A stretch of 31,463 nucleotides of DNA. Origin: a virus. This document shows, in pieces, positions 14,151 to 23,267 of this stretch. Position 1 is the first letter of the stretch. Every line of letters starts with the position of its first letter. The stretch is from positions 1 through 31,463 of the IMG/VR virus record IMGVR_UViG_3300005915_000067; one strand, given 5' to 3'. A program made the translations under genes and the position numbers. The notes beneath the pieces are model-generated. The model did not search any database. It was not told the DNA's origin and saw only the letters and a list, made by a program, of their open reading frames with translations.

Positions 14151-15842
14151 TTACCTCCCGATGTTTCCTGTCACGTCGATTGAATTAATTGGCACGTGCC
14201 GCACCTTCACAAAGACCGTTGCCCCTGGAGGCACTGGCGAGATCATTGCATGGCTCGCCCTGGTAGTCGAATATGGATCCGCTCCATATCGTGCGTTGTT
14301 TCCGATGCTCACCCATACCTCGGAGTGATCGAACCACCACTGATTGCAAGGCCTCCACGATGCGGCGACAGCGGATTCAAAATGCCCGTCGTCTGCTTCG
14401 TGTGTCATTGATCTCAGGGCAAGGTTCTCTACCGTCTTCTCATCATTCCCCCAACCGGCACCCCACTCAGCTTCACCCCAACCTTCTTCCCCTCCGAGTT
14501 GAGACATCCCACCAAGCAACCATTCGGCGCGCACCTTGTTCCTTTCTTCTTCAGAGAGGTCTTGAGAGATCCAATAGGCGCGCTCGCCAATCACCTTGTC
14601 GATCGTCCCCCGGATGGTTGTCGATCCGGTCCAGTTGTTCAAACTCACTTCATGCTCAACAGACATCACTCCGATCTCGATGGTGTAGTCATCACAGATG
14701 ACACGGATAAGGTCGTGTGGCTCAGGGTTCGGCCAGCAATACGGCATCTCAATCACGGCGTCAGGAGTAGGCGAGGACGTATCATGTAGACAGGCATACA
14801 CGTAATCTGTTACCTCACCTTCGGTATCGAGGAATGAATTCGATTGCTCAACTAATCTCATCGGGCGGTGCAGCCTGCCGCCATCACCATCAGGGACCCC
14901 GTAGAGAGCCTGGGCGTCGGTGTCTTCTACGATAACGCTCTGCATCATGCCTTTGACTGCTGACATGTAGTTGACTTCAATCCACGTCCGGACGTCTTTG
15001 ATGTCAAGCTCGATGATTCTCTTGACGTAATCGCCGGTCAGTATTGCATCAGGAGTTCGGCTTGCTTGAATGAGCTCGGTAGCGGTTGCAGGCACTGTGC
15101 CACCAACTCTAAACGGATCAAAGAGAGTGAGGAAGAATCCTTCGGCTGAGGTAGAAAGCCCTGAGCCGTCATTAAACGCTGTCCCAGAGGCATGGTATTT
15201 GACACCGAGTACATACCCCGTTCGCTTGATCGCCGCTTGAAGTACTTCCATGGTAGTAGACTCGCCGGTAGTGTATTCGGTGACGTACAGAGCAGGATCA
15301 TTCTCAACAACAACGTGAGCTCGATCAGACTTGAAATTGGAGTCACCTAGAATAGAGGCAAGCAGGCTTGCAATGTCGCGCCCTTCATAGATCCACTTAC
15401 TCAGGCGTGGAATGGCTTTGTACATCTGGCTCATGCCAACAGGACTGAAGCTCACCTTATCTCCACCCTCGAGCATCTGAACAGCCCCCGGAACTCTGAG
15501 AGCTTGACCGCCAAAGATCAATGCCCACGGATCGCCAGCATCCTTGCGGATCTTCACACGGACATCATGCCAGTTTGAGAGCAACACCTTGTACGCAGCG
15601 GATCCGTTTTGATTCATTGTGCTGAGTTGGTCAAGCGGATCGAGGGATAGATTGTTCGCAACGTGCTCGACGGGGTGATTGACGAACTCCATCTCACACC
15701 ACCAATCTTTGCGGTCAATATCCGATCCCCAACGAAGACTATTGCAACGACCCTCAAGGCTCTTGACCGTGCCATCTGAGTGCTCGACTTCCACATCGAT
15801 GAACACTTTCGTCTTGGTCGTTGCGTTCGCTATGTCTCTCAT
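14151..15842 (-). CDS. Tail tip / baseplate hub-like protein
   Basis: 563 residues. The ATG overlaps the tape measure stop (ATGA), with GGGAGAGGC upstream. The first ~330 residues have the beta-rich look of siphovirus tail hub proteins that follow the tape measure (TKVFIDVEVEHSDGTV, WHDVRVKIRKDAGDPW, LIFGGQALRVPG). Near residues 446-465 a Trp/Gly/Glu-rich linker (GWGEAEWGAGWG) leads to a C-terminal beta domain (WWFDHSEVWVSIGNNARYG). No lysozyme or peptidase motif is evident. Its place is where Dit and Tal are normally encoded, so it may combine both jobs. Family not confirmed. Confidence 0.7.
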   Translation of the reverse strand: MRDIANATTKTKVFIDVEVEHSDGTVKSLEGRCNSLRWGSDIDRKDWWCEMEFVNHPVEHVANNLSLDPLDQLSTMNQNGSAAYKVLLSNWHDVRVKIRKDAGDPWALIFGGQALRVPGAVQMLEGGDKVSFSPVGMSQMYKAIPRLSKWIYEGRDIASLLASILGDSNFKSDRAHVVVENDPALYVTEYTTGESTTMEVLQAAIKRTGYVLGVKYHASGTAFNDGSGLSTSAEGFFLTLFDPFRVGGTVPATATELIQASRTPDAILTGDYVKRIIELDIKDVRTWIEVNYMSAVKGMMQSVIVEDTDAQALYGVPDGDGGRLHRPMRLVEQSNSFLDTEGEVTDYVYACLHDTSSPTPDAVIEMPYCWPNPEPHDLIRVICDDYTIEIGVMSVEHEVSLNNWTGSTTIRGTIDKVIGERAYWISQDLSEEERNKVRAEWLLGGMSQLGGEEGWGEAEWGAGWGNDEKTVENLALRSMTHEADDGHFESAVAASWRPCNQWWFDHSEVWVSIGNNARYGADPYSTTRASHAMISPVPPGATVFVKVRHVPINSIDVTGNIGR

Positions 15843-18800
15843 GTGCCTCTCCCAGTCCAGGCAGAGTTTCCGCCGCTATGGCCGGTCAATTCCCAGCCTT
15901 CGTTCGTCGCCCACTTGACCATACCCTCTCCGACCTTACGGCCATCTAGCATGATAGGGATTACGATAGGGCGCATGAAGCCGCCCCCTCCTGATTTGTG
16001 AGTAGGCAGAATCGTTTCGCCAGGCATAGCTTTGATGGTTTGTTCAATTCCCGGAGGCCCTTGTACGATACCGCCTGAGTGGTATGCTCTTCCAGATACA
16101 TCAGCTAGCACATCCCCACCTAGCCCTCCAAGCAAACCACCTATTGCCATGCCGATGAGCGCCCACGGAAAAGCTGCTACTAACGATCCAACAATTGCTC
16201 CAGCCGCCGCTCCAATGATGACTGCCAATACTCTCTTCAGGATTTCAATCTGTCTGTCGACACCCTCAATAGCTGTCACGATGTCAGGAAGAGCATCCAG
16301 GCCTTCTAGCGCAGTAGTGAAGTCGGTCCATTTACCATTCAACTCAGTCCACGTAGGCAAGGAACCAAGAAGACTAACGATCGCAATCGCAGCAGTGGAT
16401 AGATTGACAAAGAACTTTGCTGCATTACCGGCGAATTCATGAAAGTGCTCAATGATGTAGTCTACCCCTGTACTCAACCAATTGACGATGCTATCCCACG
16501 TGACTCCAGCTTCAGCCAAGACTCCTTTCACTCTTGCAATCCCATTTACAATAGCCATCACTATTGCAGGCAGCCGCGTTGAGATCCACGCCCAGACGTT
16601 CTGAGAGACTCGTTTAGCCCCTTCTAGCAGCTCGGTCCAGTTAGAGATACCGAAGCTAGCTAGAACCAGCTTAATGGAATTAGCAATCGCGTTTCCAACA
16701 GGCTCGGCCCATGCGGGTATTTGAACCTCTTCCTCTTCGCTATCAAAGACCCTGTCACCAGGAGCGATAGCCTGATACCTCAGCCGTTCCGTCTTGTACC
16801 CGGAAGGGACTCCCACCTGTCCCGCTGTTGCTGATCCCCCAACCTCGACACTAGTAATGCCTAGCCATTGTTTTACTATCCTCAAAGCAGCCGCAACGGG
16901 CCACAAGAATTCACCGAGCAGATTTCCGATTTCCGTCCAGATCACCTGTGACGCTTTCTGCATCATCGCACCTGCATCACTTGCCGAGATCAAGTTTTTG
17001 AATGAACTGATCAACACATTCACAAAGGTGACTAAGGACGACAATCCTACGCGCAAGAGATCCATCCCTTCAAGACCGTCAACCACCATCCCAATAGACG
17101 AGACGAATAAATCTATTACGCCTCCGAGAAGACCGCCACCAAAAACGCTCCCCATTGCCTCATAAGCACTGGTGTAGAAATCTAACTGCTCCTCAAGTTT
17201 CGACTTCTTCTCTTCGAGTATTGATATCCAGCCCTGGATCGCTGCTGCAACTAATTGTAGACTAGCGGATACAGCTTCACCGGCAGCCTTCGTCTTTTCT
17301 TCGGCAGAGGCGGCGGTGGCACTGGCAGCCTTCGCCATGGATGCAACATCAACAAAGGCACTGGCAGCGAAAGCAACTTCGGCTGCTGCTGCGGAGGCGG
17401 AGGCGGTAGCAGAATCCGCTACAGCGGTCAACGCGTCCACGATGTTGGTGAATATCGCAGGAATGAATTCAAGTACCGTGTCAACCATTGCACCGTACTT
17501 CTCTATCCATGGCATCATATCAGTGTCTGGAATGTTTGCAGGTGAAATAATTTCTAGTTGCCGTCTCAATTCTGCGACAAGATCGAAGTCACCCGCTTGT
17601 CTCGCAGCCTCTATTCTTGCCTCAAGCGCGGCCACCAAGTCGCCTTCCATGCGAACGAGCTTATTAAGCACATATAGGTTGTCAATGTCCAAATCATGCT
17701 TTAAGGCCATTGCCTTCGCTTCCGCGATCAGCGCAGGGAGATTGCCAGCCATTACGGAGATCGTTTCAGCAGCACCAACCCAGTCGCCAGTCCTCAAGGC
17801 TTTGGCAATCGGATCGATAAATTTGCTGTCAAATATATCCTTAGCCTCTTTGGCTTCTTTCGTGGCCAGGTCTTTGGCATCACTGATAGCTTCATCTGCC
17901 TGCTTCTTTGCCTGCTCTGCTGAGATGCCGAGGAAGTCTTCTAGCCATTGGATGTCATCGGTGAATGTGCCCATGCCGAGAGTTTGAAGCTGTTCCAGAT
18001 CTCGCAAGACGGCAGAGGCAGCACTCCCACCCGCCAGAAGCGCAGCCGGCACCTCGCCGTATGATGTGAGGAAAGAGCGAATGGCATCAACGCCACCCGT
18101 AGGATCTGCGCTGAGCGCGTCTGCCAGTTCGTCAAAGGCATCTGTCCACGGGCCGATGACTGCTTCGGGTACATCGGGCTCTGTGCCAATTCGTGGGCCG
18201 TATTGAGTGGTCGTCTGTGATGGCATCCCGGCACCGCTGAAATCAAATACCGCTGGATCAGAGAAGGCATCGCTGATCATCCCGCTGAGTTCGTTACTCA
18301 GTCGTTTTCTTTCTTTGAAGAATTCCTGGTCTAACAGATCGCCTTCAAAAGCAGGGCGCGGACCTGCTGCGGATGGAAGTGGTTGAAACTGTCCTGTACC
18401 AGGCTGTCCTGTAGGACCTATAGGCATCGTTATTGTTGGGGCTTCTCCCGCTATAGTGTTAATGCCTTCCATCCATTGCCCTGACGCCAACAACGCTACG
18501 CCTTTAGCAATCTTCCATGTTTTGTCTAATATAGCATCTATCCCAGTTCTTTGTTCGAAAGCCTGCATCGCATCATCCAGAGCAACCAGCCATCCCCACG
18601 CATCAGAGATGTCTCCTGCCAGCAGAGTGAAACCATCGATCATACTAGCAAGGAAGTTTTTCATACCGACTTTCCAATCGACAACTGTTCCGATCGACTC
18701 ACCAAGACCCACCATCGCAACTTCCAGATTCGAGGTCGCTACGTCCAATTTCAGTTGCTCCCCGCGCTGTTTCTCTGCAGCAGCTTCCGCTGCGCCTGTT

Positions 18801-19759
18801 GCATCCGCGACCTCATCTTGACTCTGTGCGAACATTTCCGCCTGAGTAGTTGCCAACGGAAGGATAGCCATGATCGCTTCGACAGATGAAAATAGATCGA
18901 TTAGTTCAAGATTGTTCGCAATCGCATATTTGGTTATTTCGGCAATAGAACCAGCCCATCCGATGTTGGCTATCATTGCCTGTCCGGTCTCGTAGCCAAG
19001 AGCCTTCATGACTGCAATCAGAGACTCGCCAGGTTTCGACAATTCAATGATGGATTGACGCATAGATGTCATTGTTTCGGCAGTGCCGATACCGCTCTTT
19101 GTCAGGGTTATGATCGCCCCGGCAAGCTCCTCAAACTCCACTCCAAGAGGAGCGGCGATAGCTGTCAATTTGCCAAACGATGCACCAAGTTCCGAAGCGT
19201 TTGTGACACCCTTCTCGATGACTTTGAAAAACACGTCATTCACATAAGATGCTTTCTCGACAGACCACCCGTAGGCATTGAGCGTTCCGGCGAGCACGTC
19301 TGCTTGTTGCTTAACAGTGGTCATGCCAGCTAGAGCGCCGATCAATGCTTGCTCGAACAACTCCATGCCGTCAGCGCCCTGGAAGCCCGCACTGTAGATC
19401 TGGTACATTGCATCAAGGCCCTCAGTACCCAGCTTGCCATACTCAGCAGCGAGAGTTTGTACTTCTTTGCCCAACCCCTTCATCTGTTCCCACGTCATAT
19501 CTGTGAGAGTCCAGACGTTGCGGAGCTTCGTGTCGAATTCAACGAACTTGTTCACAGCGGCATTGACGCCCTTGATTGCAGCAATGACTACCCCGGCAGC
19601 GGTAGCCATTCCAAGGAACGAGCCAGAGATCTGCTTTGCCATCCCTTGCATCTTCCCGCCTGTGCGGTTGAATGAGGTTCCCATCGCGCCCAACTGTGAG
19701 TTGAACCCGCGCTGGTTTAGCTTGATCTCTGCGTACGCGCTACCGATTGGCTGTGCCAC
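15839..19759 (-). CDS. Tail tape measure protein
   Basis: 1306 residues, the longest gene in the window. Residues ~1-60 hold SAYAEIKLNQRGFNSQLGAM, and ~65-300 match the TP901/PhageMin_Tail pattern (FDTKLRNVWTLTDMTWEQM, ELGASFGKLTAIAAPLGVEF, GIGTAETMTSMRQSI). The middle is helical and Ala-rich (~810-880). A hydrophobic Gly-rich segment at ~1175-1220 (AAAGAIVGSLVAAFPWALIG) may insert in the host membrane, followed by the usual YHSGGIV...PGETILPTH end. At about 0.15 nm per residue the tail would be roughly 195 nm. It overlaps the chaperone extension by 20 bases. Confidence 0.92.
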   Translation of the reverse strand: MAQPIGSAYAEIKLNQRGFNSQLGAMGTSFNRTGGKMQGMAKQISGSFLGMATAAGVVIAAIKGVNAAVNKFVEFDTKLRNVWTLTDMTWEQMKGLGKEVQTLAAEYGKLGTEGLDAMYQIYSAGFQGADGMELFEQALIGALAGMTTVKQQADVLAGTLNAYGWSVEKASYVNDVFFKVIEKGVTNASELGASFGKLTAIAAPLGVEFEELAGAIITLTKSGIGTAETMTSMRQSIIELSKPGESLIAVMKALGYETGQAMIANIGWAGSIAEITKYAIANNLELIDLFSSVEAIMAILPLATTQAEMFAQSQDEVADATGAAEAAAEKQRGEQLKLDVATSNLEVAMVGLGESIGTVVDWKVGMKNFLASMIDGFTLLAGDISDAWGWLVALDDAMQAFEQRTGIDAILDKTWKIAKGVALLASGQWMEGINTIAGEAPTITMPIGPTGQPGTGQFQPLPSAAGPRPAFEGDLLDQEFFKERKRLSNELSGMISDAFSDPAVFDFSGAGMPSQTTTQYGPRIGTEPDVPEAVIGPWTDAFDELADALSADPTGGVDAIRSFLTSYGEVPAALLAGGSAASAVLRDLEQLQTLGMGTFTDDIQWLEDFLGISAEQAKKQADEAISDAKDLATKEAKEAKDIFDSKFIDPIAKALRTGDWVGAAETISVMAGNLPALIAEAKAMALKHDLDIDNLYVLNKLVRMEGDLVAALEARIEAARQAGDFDLVAELRRQLEIISPANIPDTDMMPWIEKYGAMVDTVLEFIPAIFTNIVDALTAVADSATASASAAAAEVAFAASAFVDVASMAKAASATAASAEEKTKAAGEAVSASLQLVAAAIQGWISILEEKKSKLEEQLDFYTSAYEAMGSVFGGGLLGGVIDLFVSSIGMVVDGLEGMDLLRVGLSSLVTFVNVLISSFKNLISASDAGAMMQKASQVIWTEIGNLLGEFLWPVAAALRIVKQWLGITSVEVGGSATAGQVGVPSGYKTERLRYQAIAPGDRVFDSEEEEVQIPAWAEPVGNAIANSIKLVLASFGISNWTELLEGAKRVSQNVWAWISTRLPAIVMAIVNGIARVKGVLAEAGVTWDSIVNWLSTGVDYIIEHFHEFAGNAAKFFVNLSTAAIAIVSLLGSLPTWTELNGKWTDFTTALEGLDALPDIVTAIEGVDRQIEILKRVLAVIIGAAAGAIVGSLVAAFPWALIGMAIGGLLGGLGGDVLADVSGRAYHSGGIVQGPPGIEQTIKAMPGETILPTHKSGGGGFMRPIVIPIMLDGRKVGEGMVKWATNEGWELTGHSGGNSAWTGRGT

Positions 19760-20075
19760 GTGGCCCCTTTAGTCCTTTATCCTCAAACTCTTTGATGATC
19801 TGTTGCAGTCCGTAATCGCTTTCAATCCACAAGGAAGGTGCGGCTGACTGACGTGCTTTGTATGCGTCCTCGTCAAGCATGACCGGATAACGAAGACGGC
19901 CAGCACTCCCAACGCTACCGACCTCAGGATGTGCGGCCAATGCCCAGAAGATGAATTGATCCTCATCAAGATCCCAGACTGATTCCTCGTCAAAGCTAAA
20001 CATGGAGACGACCTCAGGGATGTACGCTTCATAGTTGACCTCCCTCTTATCTAGTCCGCCGCCTCCGTCTCCTCG
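19740..20075 (-). CDS. Tail assembly chaperone, T-like extension reached by -1 frameshift
   Basis: This frame is in the -1 register relative to the G-like gene and is open from 20084 to the TGA at 19740-19742. Slipping at GGGAAAC adds 111 residues to residue 216 of the upstream protein, giving a fusion of about 327 residues. The junction is a Gly-rich linker (RGDGGGGLDKRE). The extension continues MFSFDEESVWDLDEDQFIFW ... LQQIIKEFEDKG. An internal ATG at 20003 would give an 87-residue product, but its ribosome site is weak. Lambda GT works with G to shepherd the tape measure. Here the extension overlaps the tape measure start, as in lambda. Confidence 0.8.
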   Translation of the reverse strand, partial: RGDGGGGLDKREVNYEAYIPEVVSMFSFDEESVWDLDEDQFIFWALAAHPEVGSVGSAGRLRYPVMLDEDAYKARQSAAPSLWIESDYGLQQIIKEFEDKGLKGPRGTANR

Positions 20076-20722
20076 TTTCCCGACTCATCTCCCTTCACGC
20101 GGTCAAGCAGCTCTTGAGGTGTCTTCGCAAGATCCTCTTCCTTGCCATCAACAGACGTGACGTTGGCGACGTGGAAGAACATGTTGGGAAGCATCGGGCC
20201 TTCATCCTCTTCGCTTAGAAGATTGTCAACGAATGGAATGTCGATCAGGACTTCCTCGTCAGAGTTCTCAACACCATAGTTGACGGTCATGCTCTCAGAG
20301 CCTTCGATCTGCTGAATGGCAAGCATGACGCCATAGGCAAGATCCTCCTCATTCAATCCCTCGAAGAGCGTGTCGACGTAGATGGTGTAAATGGCTCCCA
20401 TCTTCGCTTTCAGGATGTTGCCCCACAGACCGGCCTCAGAGTCGTTCTTGAATGTCTCAGGTAGTCCATCGGTGATGAGTTCCTGAATAGCTTGACCCCG
20501 ACACTTGCCATCGACCAGCGCCGCCTTAGATCGCAATGCAGCGAGCGTGAAGTTGTCCGTATGCTTCTGGACGAACAGTTCAACCTTTGCCCGATTGCGA
20601 ATGGAAAGGCGAGGAAGGGTAACCGTTATCGGATCCCCTTCCGCCACCTTAACGATGAAGTCTCTCTTGTGTGTGTCTTTCGACACCCTCTTATACGTAG
20701 TAGCCAGATTCGAGCCGCCCAT
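20051..20722 (-). CDS. Tail assembly chaperone (G-like)
   Basis: 223 residues between the tail tube genes and the tape measure, the position of lambda G. The N-terminal half is compact (DFIVKVAEGDPITVTLPRL, NRAKVELFVQKH). The C-terminal ~70 residues are very acidic (EEVLIDIPFVDNLLSEEDEG), ending GDESGNEETEAAD. Nine codons before the stop lies GGGAAAC in the correct phase for -1 slippage. An AGGAGGA region precedes the ATG. Sequence similarity to known G proteins was not tested; order, acidity and the slip site are the evidence. Confidence 0.8.
   Translation of the reverse strand: MGGSNLATTYKRVSKDTHKRDFIVKVAEGDPITVTLPRLSIRNRAKVELFVQKHTDNFTLAALRSKAALVDGKCRGQAIQELITDGLPETFKNDSEAGLWGNILKAKMGAIYTIYVDTLFEGLNEEDLAYGVMLAIQQIEGSESMTVNYGVENSDEEVLIDIPFVDNLLSEEDEGPMLPNMFFHVANVTSVDGKEEDLAKTPQELLDRVKGDESGNEETEAAD
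20075..20081 (-). promoter_or_regulatory. Programmed -1 frameshift slippery heptamer GGGAAAC
   Basis: In the G-like frame the codons read TCG GGA AAC, so the heptamer has the X XXY YYZ phasing (G GGA AAC). Lambda G/GT uses GGGAAAG. An SD-like GGGAG lies 7 bases upstream on the minus strand and could stimulate slippage as in dnaX. The stop that closes the -1 frame upstream is at 20085-20087, just outside the needed window. Confidence 0.88.
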
Positions 20723-20734
20723 ATTCTCCTCCTT

Positions 20735-21664
20735 CTATCGGTCGGCAAAACCAACGATGCCCGTCAGCTGGAGACTCGCACTCTCTTTGATGAAGGATTT
20801 ACCAGGTACAGTAATTCCCACATTCTTGATGTATGCGAAGAACTCCCAACGAGCAGCGGTCTTCGTTCCTCTCTTTGTGTACAGGATCACGAATACCCTA
20901 TCCCCGTCCTGCATGTCTACGGCGAACGATTCCGCGGCGATGTAAAATGACGGAATCTCCAAGACGGCAGGCTCTTCAGATGCGGGATAGAATACGTGTT
21001 CCCCGTGTGTTCCAATCGTTGCGTATGTGGAGATGTTTTCAAGGAGCGTGTTCTGATCCAAGGCCATATCTCCATACGCCCCGGCGATCTCATCTAGCAC
21101 GTAGGCTTGAATGTTGTCGATGTACCATTCCTGAGCCCCGCCAGCGTTTGAATAGATCTCCAGTTTCACTTTCTTCATGTCTTCTTTCGCAAGAATCGAC
21201 ACAGAGAAGTAACCCCATTCCGTATCTCCGTAGTACGGATGTTCGGAGAGTATGGTGACAGATCCATTCCCTAGATCAGCATCAGCGGCAGATAACCCCG
21301 TTACCTTCAACGTGGCTGTCTTGCCCGTAAGCTCAAACTTAGCCCACACGCTTGCATGGATGATGTAGACATCCTCTTGCGCTGCGGTGATCGCATCGTC
21401 CAGTGTGACAACCTGAGAGATACCGCAAACGCCGTCGCCAGCATCGGCCATAACAACACCCCAGGATCGTTCTTCCCAACCCTTAGCCGCTGTTGCCGTT
21501 ACTGAGGCCGTTCCTCCTGTATCGTCAGTCCAACTCGTCAATGCTTCTGCATCAATTCCAGGGTTGAGCATCAACTGCTCGCGCCTTGCAGCGCCCACCA
21601 ATATGTCTGGTGTACGGAAGATCCCCGCAAGATAACCCTGCGCAGGTGTGACAGTCGCGCCCAT
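20735..21664 (-). CDS. Second tail-tube-like protein with inserted carbohydrate-binding-like domain
   Basis: 309 residues starting MGATVTPAQGYLAG, the same opening as the tail tube gene next door (MGATVTPKQGYL). After residue ~30 an insertion of about 160 residues looks like a CBM 4/9-type jelly roll: LMLNPGIDAEALTSW at its start, ISQVVTLDDA and YIIHASVWAKFEL in the middle, and EWYIDNIQAYVLDE at its end. The tube-like part then resumes (VFYPASEEPAVLEIPSFYIA, VGITVPGKSFIKESASLQLTG). The insertion may project from the tail. No Shine-Dalgarno problems were seen. Family assignment is by eye. Confidence 0.7.
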   Translation of the reverse strand: MGATVTPAQGYLAGIFRTPDILVGAARREQLMLNPGIDAEALTSWTDDTGGTASVTATAAKGWEERSWGVVMADAGDGVCGISQVVTLDDAITAAQEDVYIIHASVWAKFELTGKTATLKVTGLSAADADLGNGSVTILSEHPYYGDTEWGYFSVSILAKEDMKKVKLEIYSNAGGAQEWYIDNIQAYVLDEIAGAYGDMALDQNTLLENISTYATIGTHGEHVFYPASEEPAVLEIPSFYIAAESFAVDMQDGDRVFVILYTKRGTKTAARWEFFAYIKNVGITVPGKSFIKESASLQLTGIVGFADR

Positions 21665-21674
21665 ATCACACCTC

Positions 21675-22100
21675 CTACGCTACGAGAGAACCGGTCAGTG
21701 CGCCAGTGTAAGTGAACACAACATCGAGATTCTGCTGGCCTTCGATGCCTGTCTTGAATCGATAGTTGACGAACGCAGTGCCCGAAAGCAAAGTCGTTCC
21801 CGCCAACGCATCTAGCAAGATGAGCGTGTCGGTTGTCATAGCGATCTTGTGTGCCAGGATTTCCGTCACACCGTCATTCGCCGCGTCATAGACCACGTTG
21901 CAAGGAATCTTCACCCCGCCTCGATCCATCGTACCGGGAGCAAACGACTGATGAGGGACAATCGTATCACCAAGGGCGGAAATGTTGTCTAGCTGCATCT
22001 CGAGCCCTCCAACATCGATGTCATTCAAGACGTGGATGTTATCCCCGCCGAAAGTCAATACTGATAGATAACCCTGTTTAGGCGTAACAGTTGCGCCCAT
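21675..22100 (-). CDS. Major tail tube protein
   Basis: 141 residues, preceded by AGGAGGTGACTC. It starts MGATVTPKQGYLSVL and contains DVGGLEMQLDNISALGD, HQSFAPGTMDRGGVKIPCNVV and a C-terminal FTYTGALTGSLVA. The FVNYRFKTGIEGQQNLDVVFTY region is typical of lambda gpV-like tube subunits. Its place between the tail terminator candidate and the chaperones agrees. The 309-residue neighbour shares its N-terminus. Confidence 0.75.
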   Translation of the reverse strand: MGATVTPKQGYLSVLTFGGDNIHVLNDIDVGGLEMQLDNISALGDTIVPHQSFAPGTMDRGGVKIPCNVVYDAANDGVTEILAHKIAMTTDTLILLDALAGTTLLSGTAFVNYRFKTGIEGQQNLDVVFTYTGALTGSLVA

Positions 22101-22110
22101 GAGTCACCTC

Positions 22111-22539
22111 CTATGTAACTTGTTGTCCTGAGTACACAGCCTTCCAGCGTTTGAGACAGCGCCAGTGGCTTACGTCTTTGTCTATTTCTTCATTTGAATA
22201 TGGGCCGTAGTAGCCTTCGAAGCGGGGCGTTCCCCATCCTGTGATGGTGAGAATCGCGCCGTCCATTACTGTCATGATTGCATCCATCAACGCTTCAGCG
22301 CCGGTTTGAGTCTTTGCAACGGCATCAAGTTGAACTCTGACAAACCGACCGATAGGACCGTGAAAGCCAATACCGTGTTGATCGGCAGCCGGGAGGATCG
22401 AAATTCGGATATAAGGCAACGTCGGCTTTCTCGCACGCCCTGACTTGATGCGTGTCGTGATGGCCGTCACTACCGCTTCGCTTGCGAGGTGAGCTTTGAT
22501 CGCTTTCCTCGTCACGCTAAGGTATCCGGTTGTGGTCAT
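22111..22539 (-). CDS. Tail terminator / DUF3168-like protein
   Basis: 142 residues. The pattern of an N-terminal helix (RKAIKAHLASEAVVTAI), then PYIRISILPAA, GFHGPIGRFVRVQLDAVAKTQ and a helix ALMDAIMTVMDGAI, matches DUF3168-type proteins that cap the tail tube and join it to the head. The gene overlaps the gp10-like gene by 4 bases and precedes the tail tube, the usual siphovirus position. Start and stop are well spaced. Confidence 0.75.
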   Translation of the reverse strand: MTTTGYLSVTRKAIKAHLASEAVVTAITTRIKSGRARKPTLPYIRISILPAADQHGIGFHGPIGRFVRVQLDAVAKTQTGAEALMDAIMTVMDGAILTITGWGTPRFEGYYGPYSNEEIDKDVSHWRCLKRWKAVYSGQQVT

Positions 22540-22925
22540 GTTGCTCCCAAGATGCTCTTGACTGAATCCATGATCTCGTCAATGGTCAATGTCAACCACG
22601 GACGCGGTTCCATCTTTGTAGTCCCGACTTCGAGGTAGTACGCATATTCAAGGAACGTCCCTGAATTCCTGGTCGGCATGATGCCAAATTTCCCGACAAC
22701 AGTTTGCGAATTGATCTCCACTTCGAACGTGATCTCACTTCGTAGAGTGCTAGATTGAACAGCAGGATAAGTACCGGCAGCCGAAGGCACTCCGGCTCCA
22801 AGCTCCTGCATATTCGTCTTGGCTGTTGCCACTGCCAGCACAACAGCACGGCGAATACGAATAACCGCATTCCTCTGTACCTGTGCCTTGAAAGGCGCAG
22901 GATTCCAGTAAGTTCCCGGTCTCAT
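22536..22925 (-). CDS. HK97 gp10-like neck protein
   Basis: 129 residues. The end carries EYAYYLEVGTTKMEPRPWL followed by a helix, the hallmark of HK97 gp10-like proteins, which take part in head-tail joining. The N-terminal half is a basic helix (FKAQVQRNAVIRIRRAVVLAVATAKTN with a few breaks). It overlaps both neighbours by 4 bases. Confidence 0.82.
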   Translation of the reverse strand: MRPGTYWNPAPFKAQVQRNAVIRIRRAVVLAVATAKTNMQELGAGVPSAAGTYPAVQSSTLRSEITFEVEINSQTVVGKFGIMPTRNSGTFLEYAYYLEVGTTKMEPRPWLTLTIDEIMDSVKSILGAT

Positions 22926-23266
22926 GCCGTCACTCCTTGAACATGAACACCCAACACCTCAAGGTGATGGCCCATCTTGTCGGGATCCTCTGCTGTCAGG
23001 ACGCGGTAGTATTCACTCCCATACAAGAGATGATCGTCGACAACGACATCGGTTCCGTCATCGAATAAGAAGACATACACTTTCTCTTCGCCGTAGTGGA
23101 GGCCGATAGCTTCCATGTGGGCCTTATCTGCGAGCGAGACAGTGACGACGCGACACTCCAAATCGGATGCGGTCGCCGTGCCTGGAATGGTGAGAACATC
23201 CTCACCCTCATCACTCTCAGCCCATGTCGGACGATACTTGTCCACCGTTTCATTGAGTCCAATCAT
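22922..23266 (-). CDS. Head-tail stopper / head closure protein
   Basis: 114 residues starting MIGLNETVDKYRP; GGGATG upstream is weak. The longer frame to 23344 lies within the upstream gene and was rejected. It is beta-rich (VLTIPGTATASDLECRVV, EKVYVFLFDDGTDVVVDD) and ends with YYRVLTAEDPDKMGHHLEVLGVHV, the layout of phage head-closure proteins. Its position between connector and gp10-like genes is the standard one. Confidence 0.72.
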   Translation of the reverse strand: MIGLNETVDKYRPTWAESDEGEDVLTIPGTATASDLECRVVTVSLADKAHMEAIGLHYGEEKVYVFLFDDGTDVVVDDHLLYGSEYYRVLTAEDPDKMGHHLEVLGVHVQGVTA

Positions 23267-23267
23267 T

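Noticed and set aside
17316-17987. Long plus-strand open frame (223 codons) opposite the tape measure gene
   Set aside because: Its product is low-complexity Ala/Ser, a shadow of the Ala-rich tape measure on the other strand, with no ribosome site.
19769-20032. Minus-strand open frame of 87 codons overlapping the chaperone extension
   Set aside because: It is in the third register with an Arg/Ser-rich product; the other two registers are explained by the G/GT pair.
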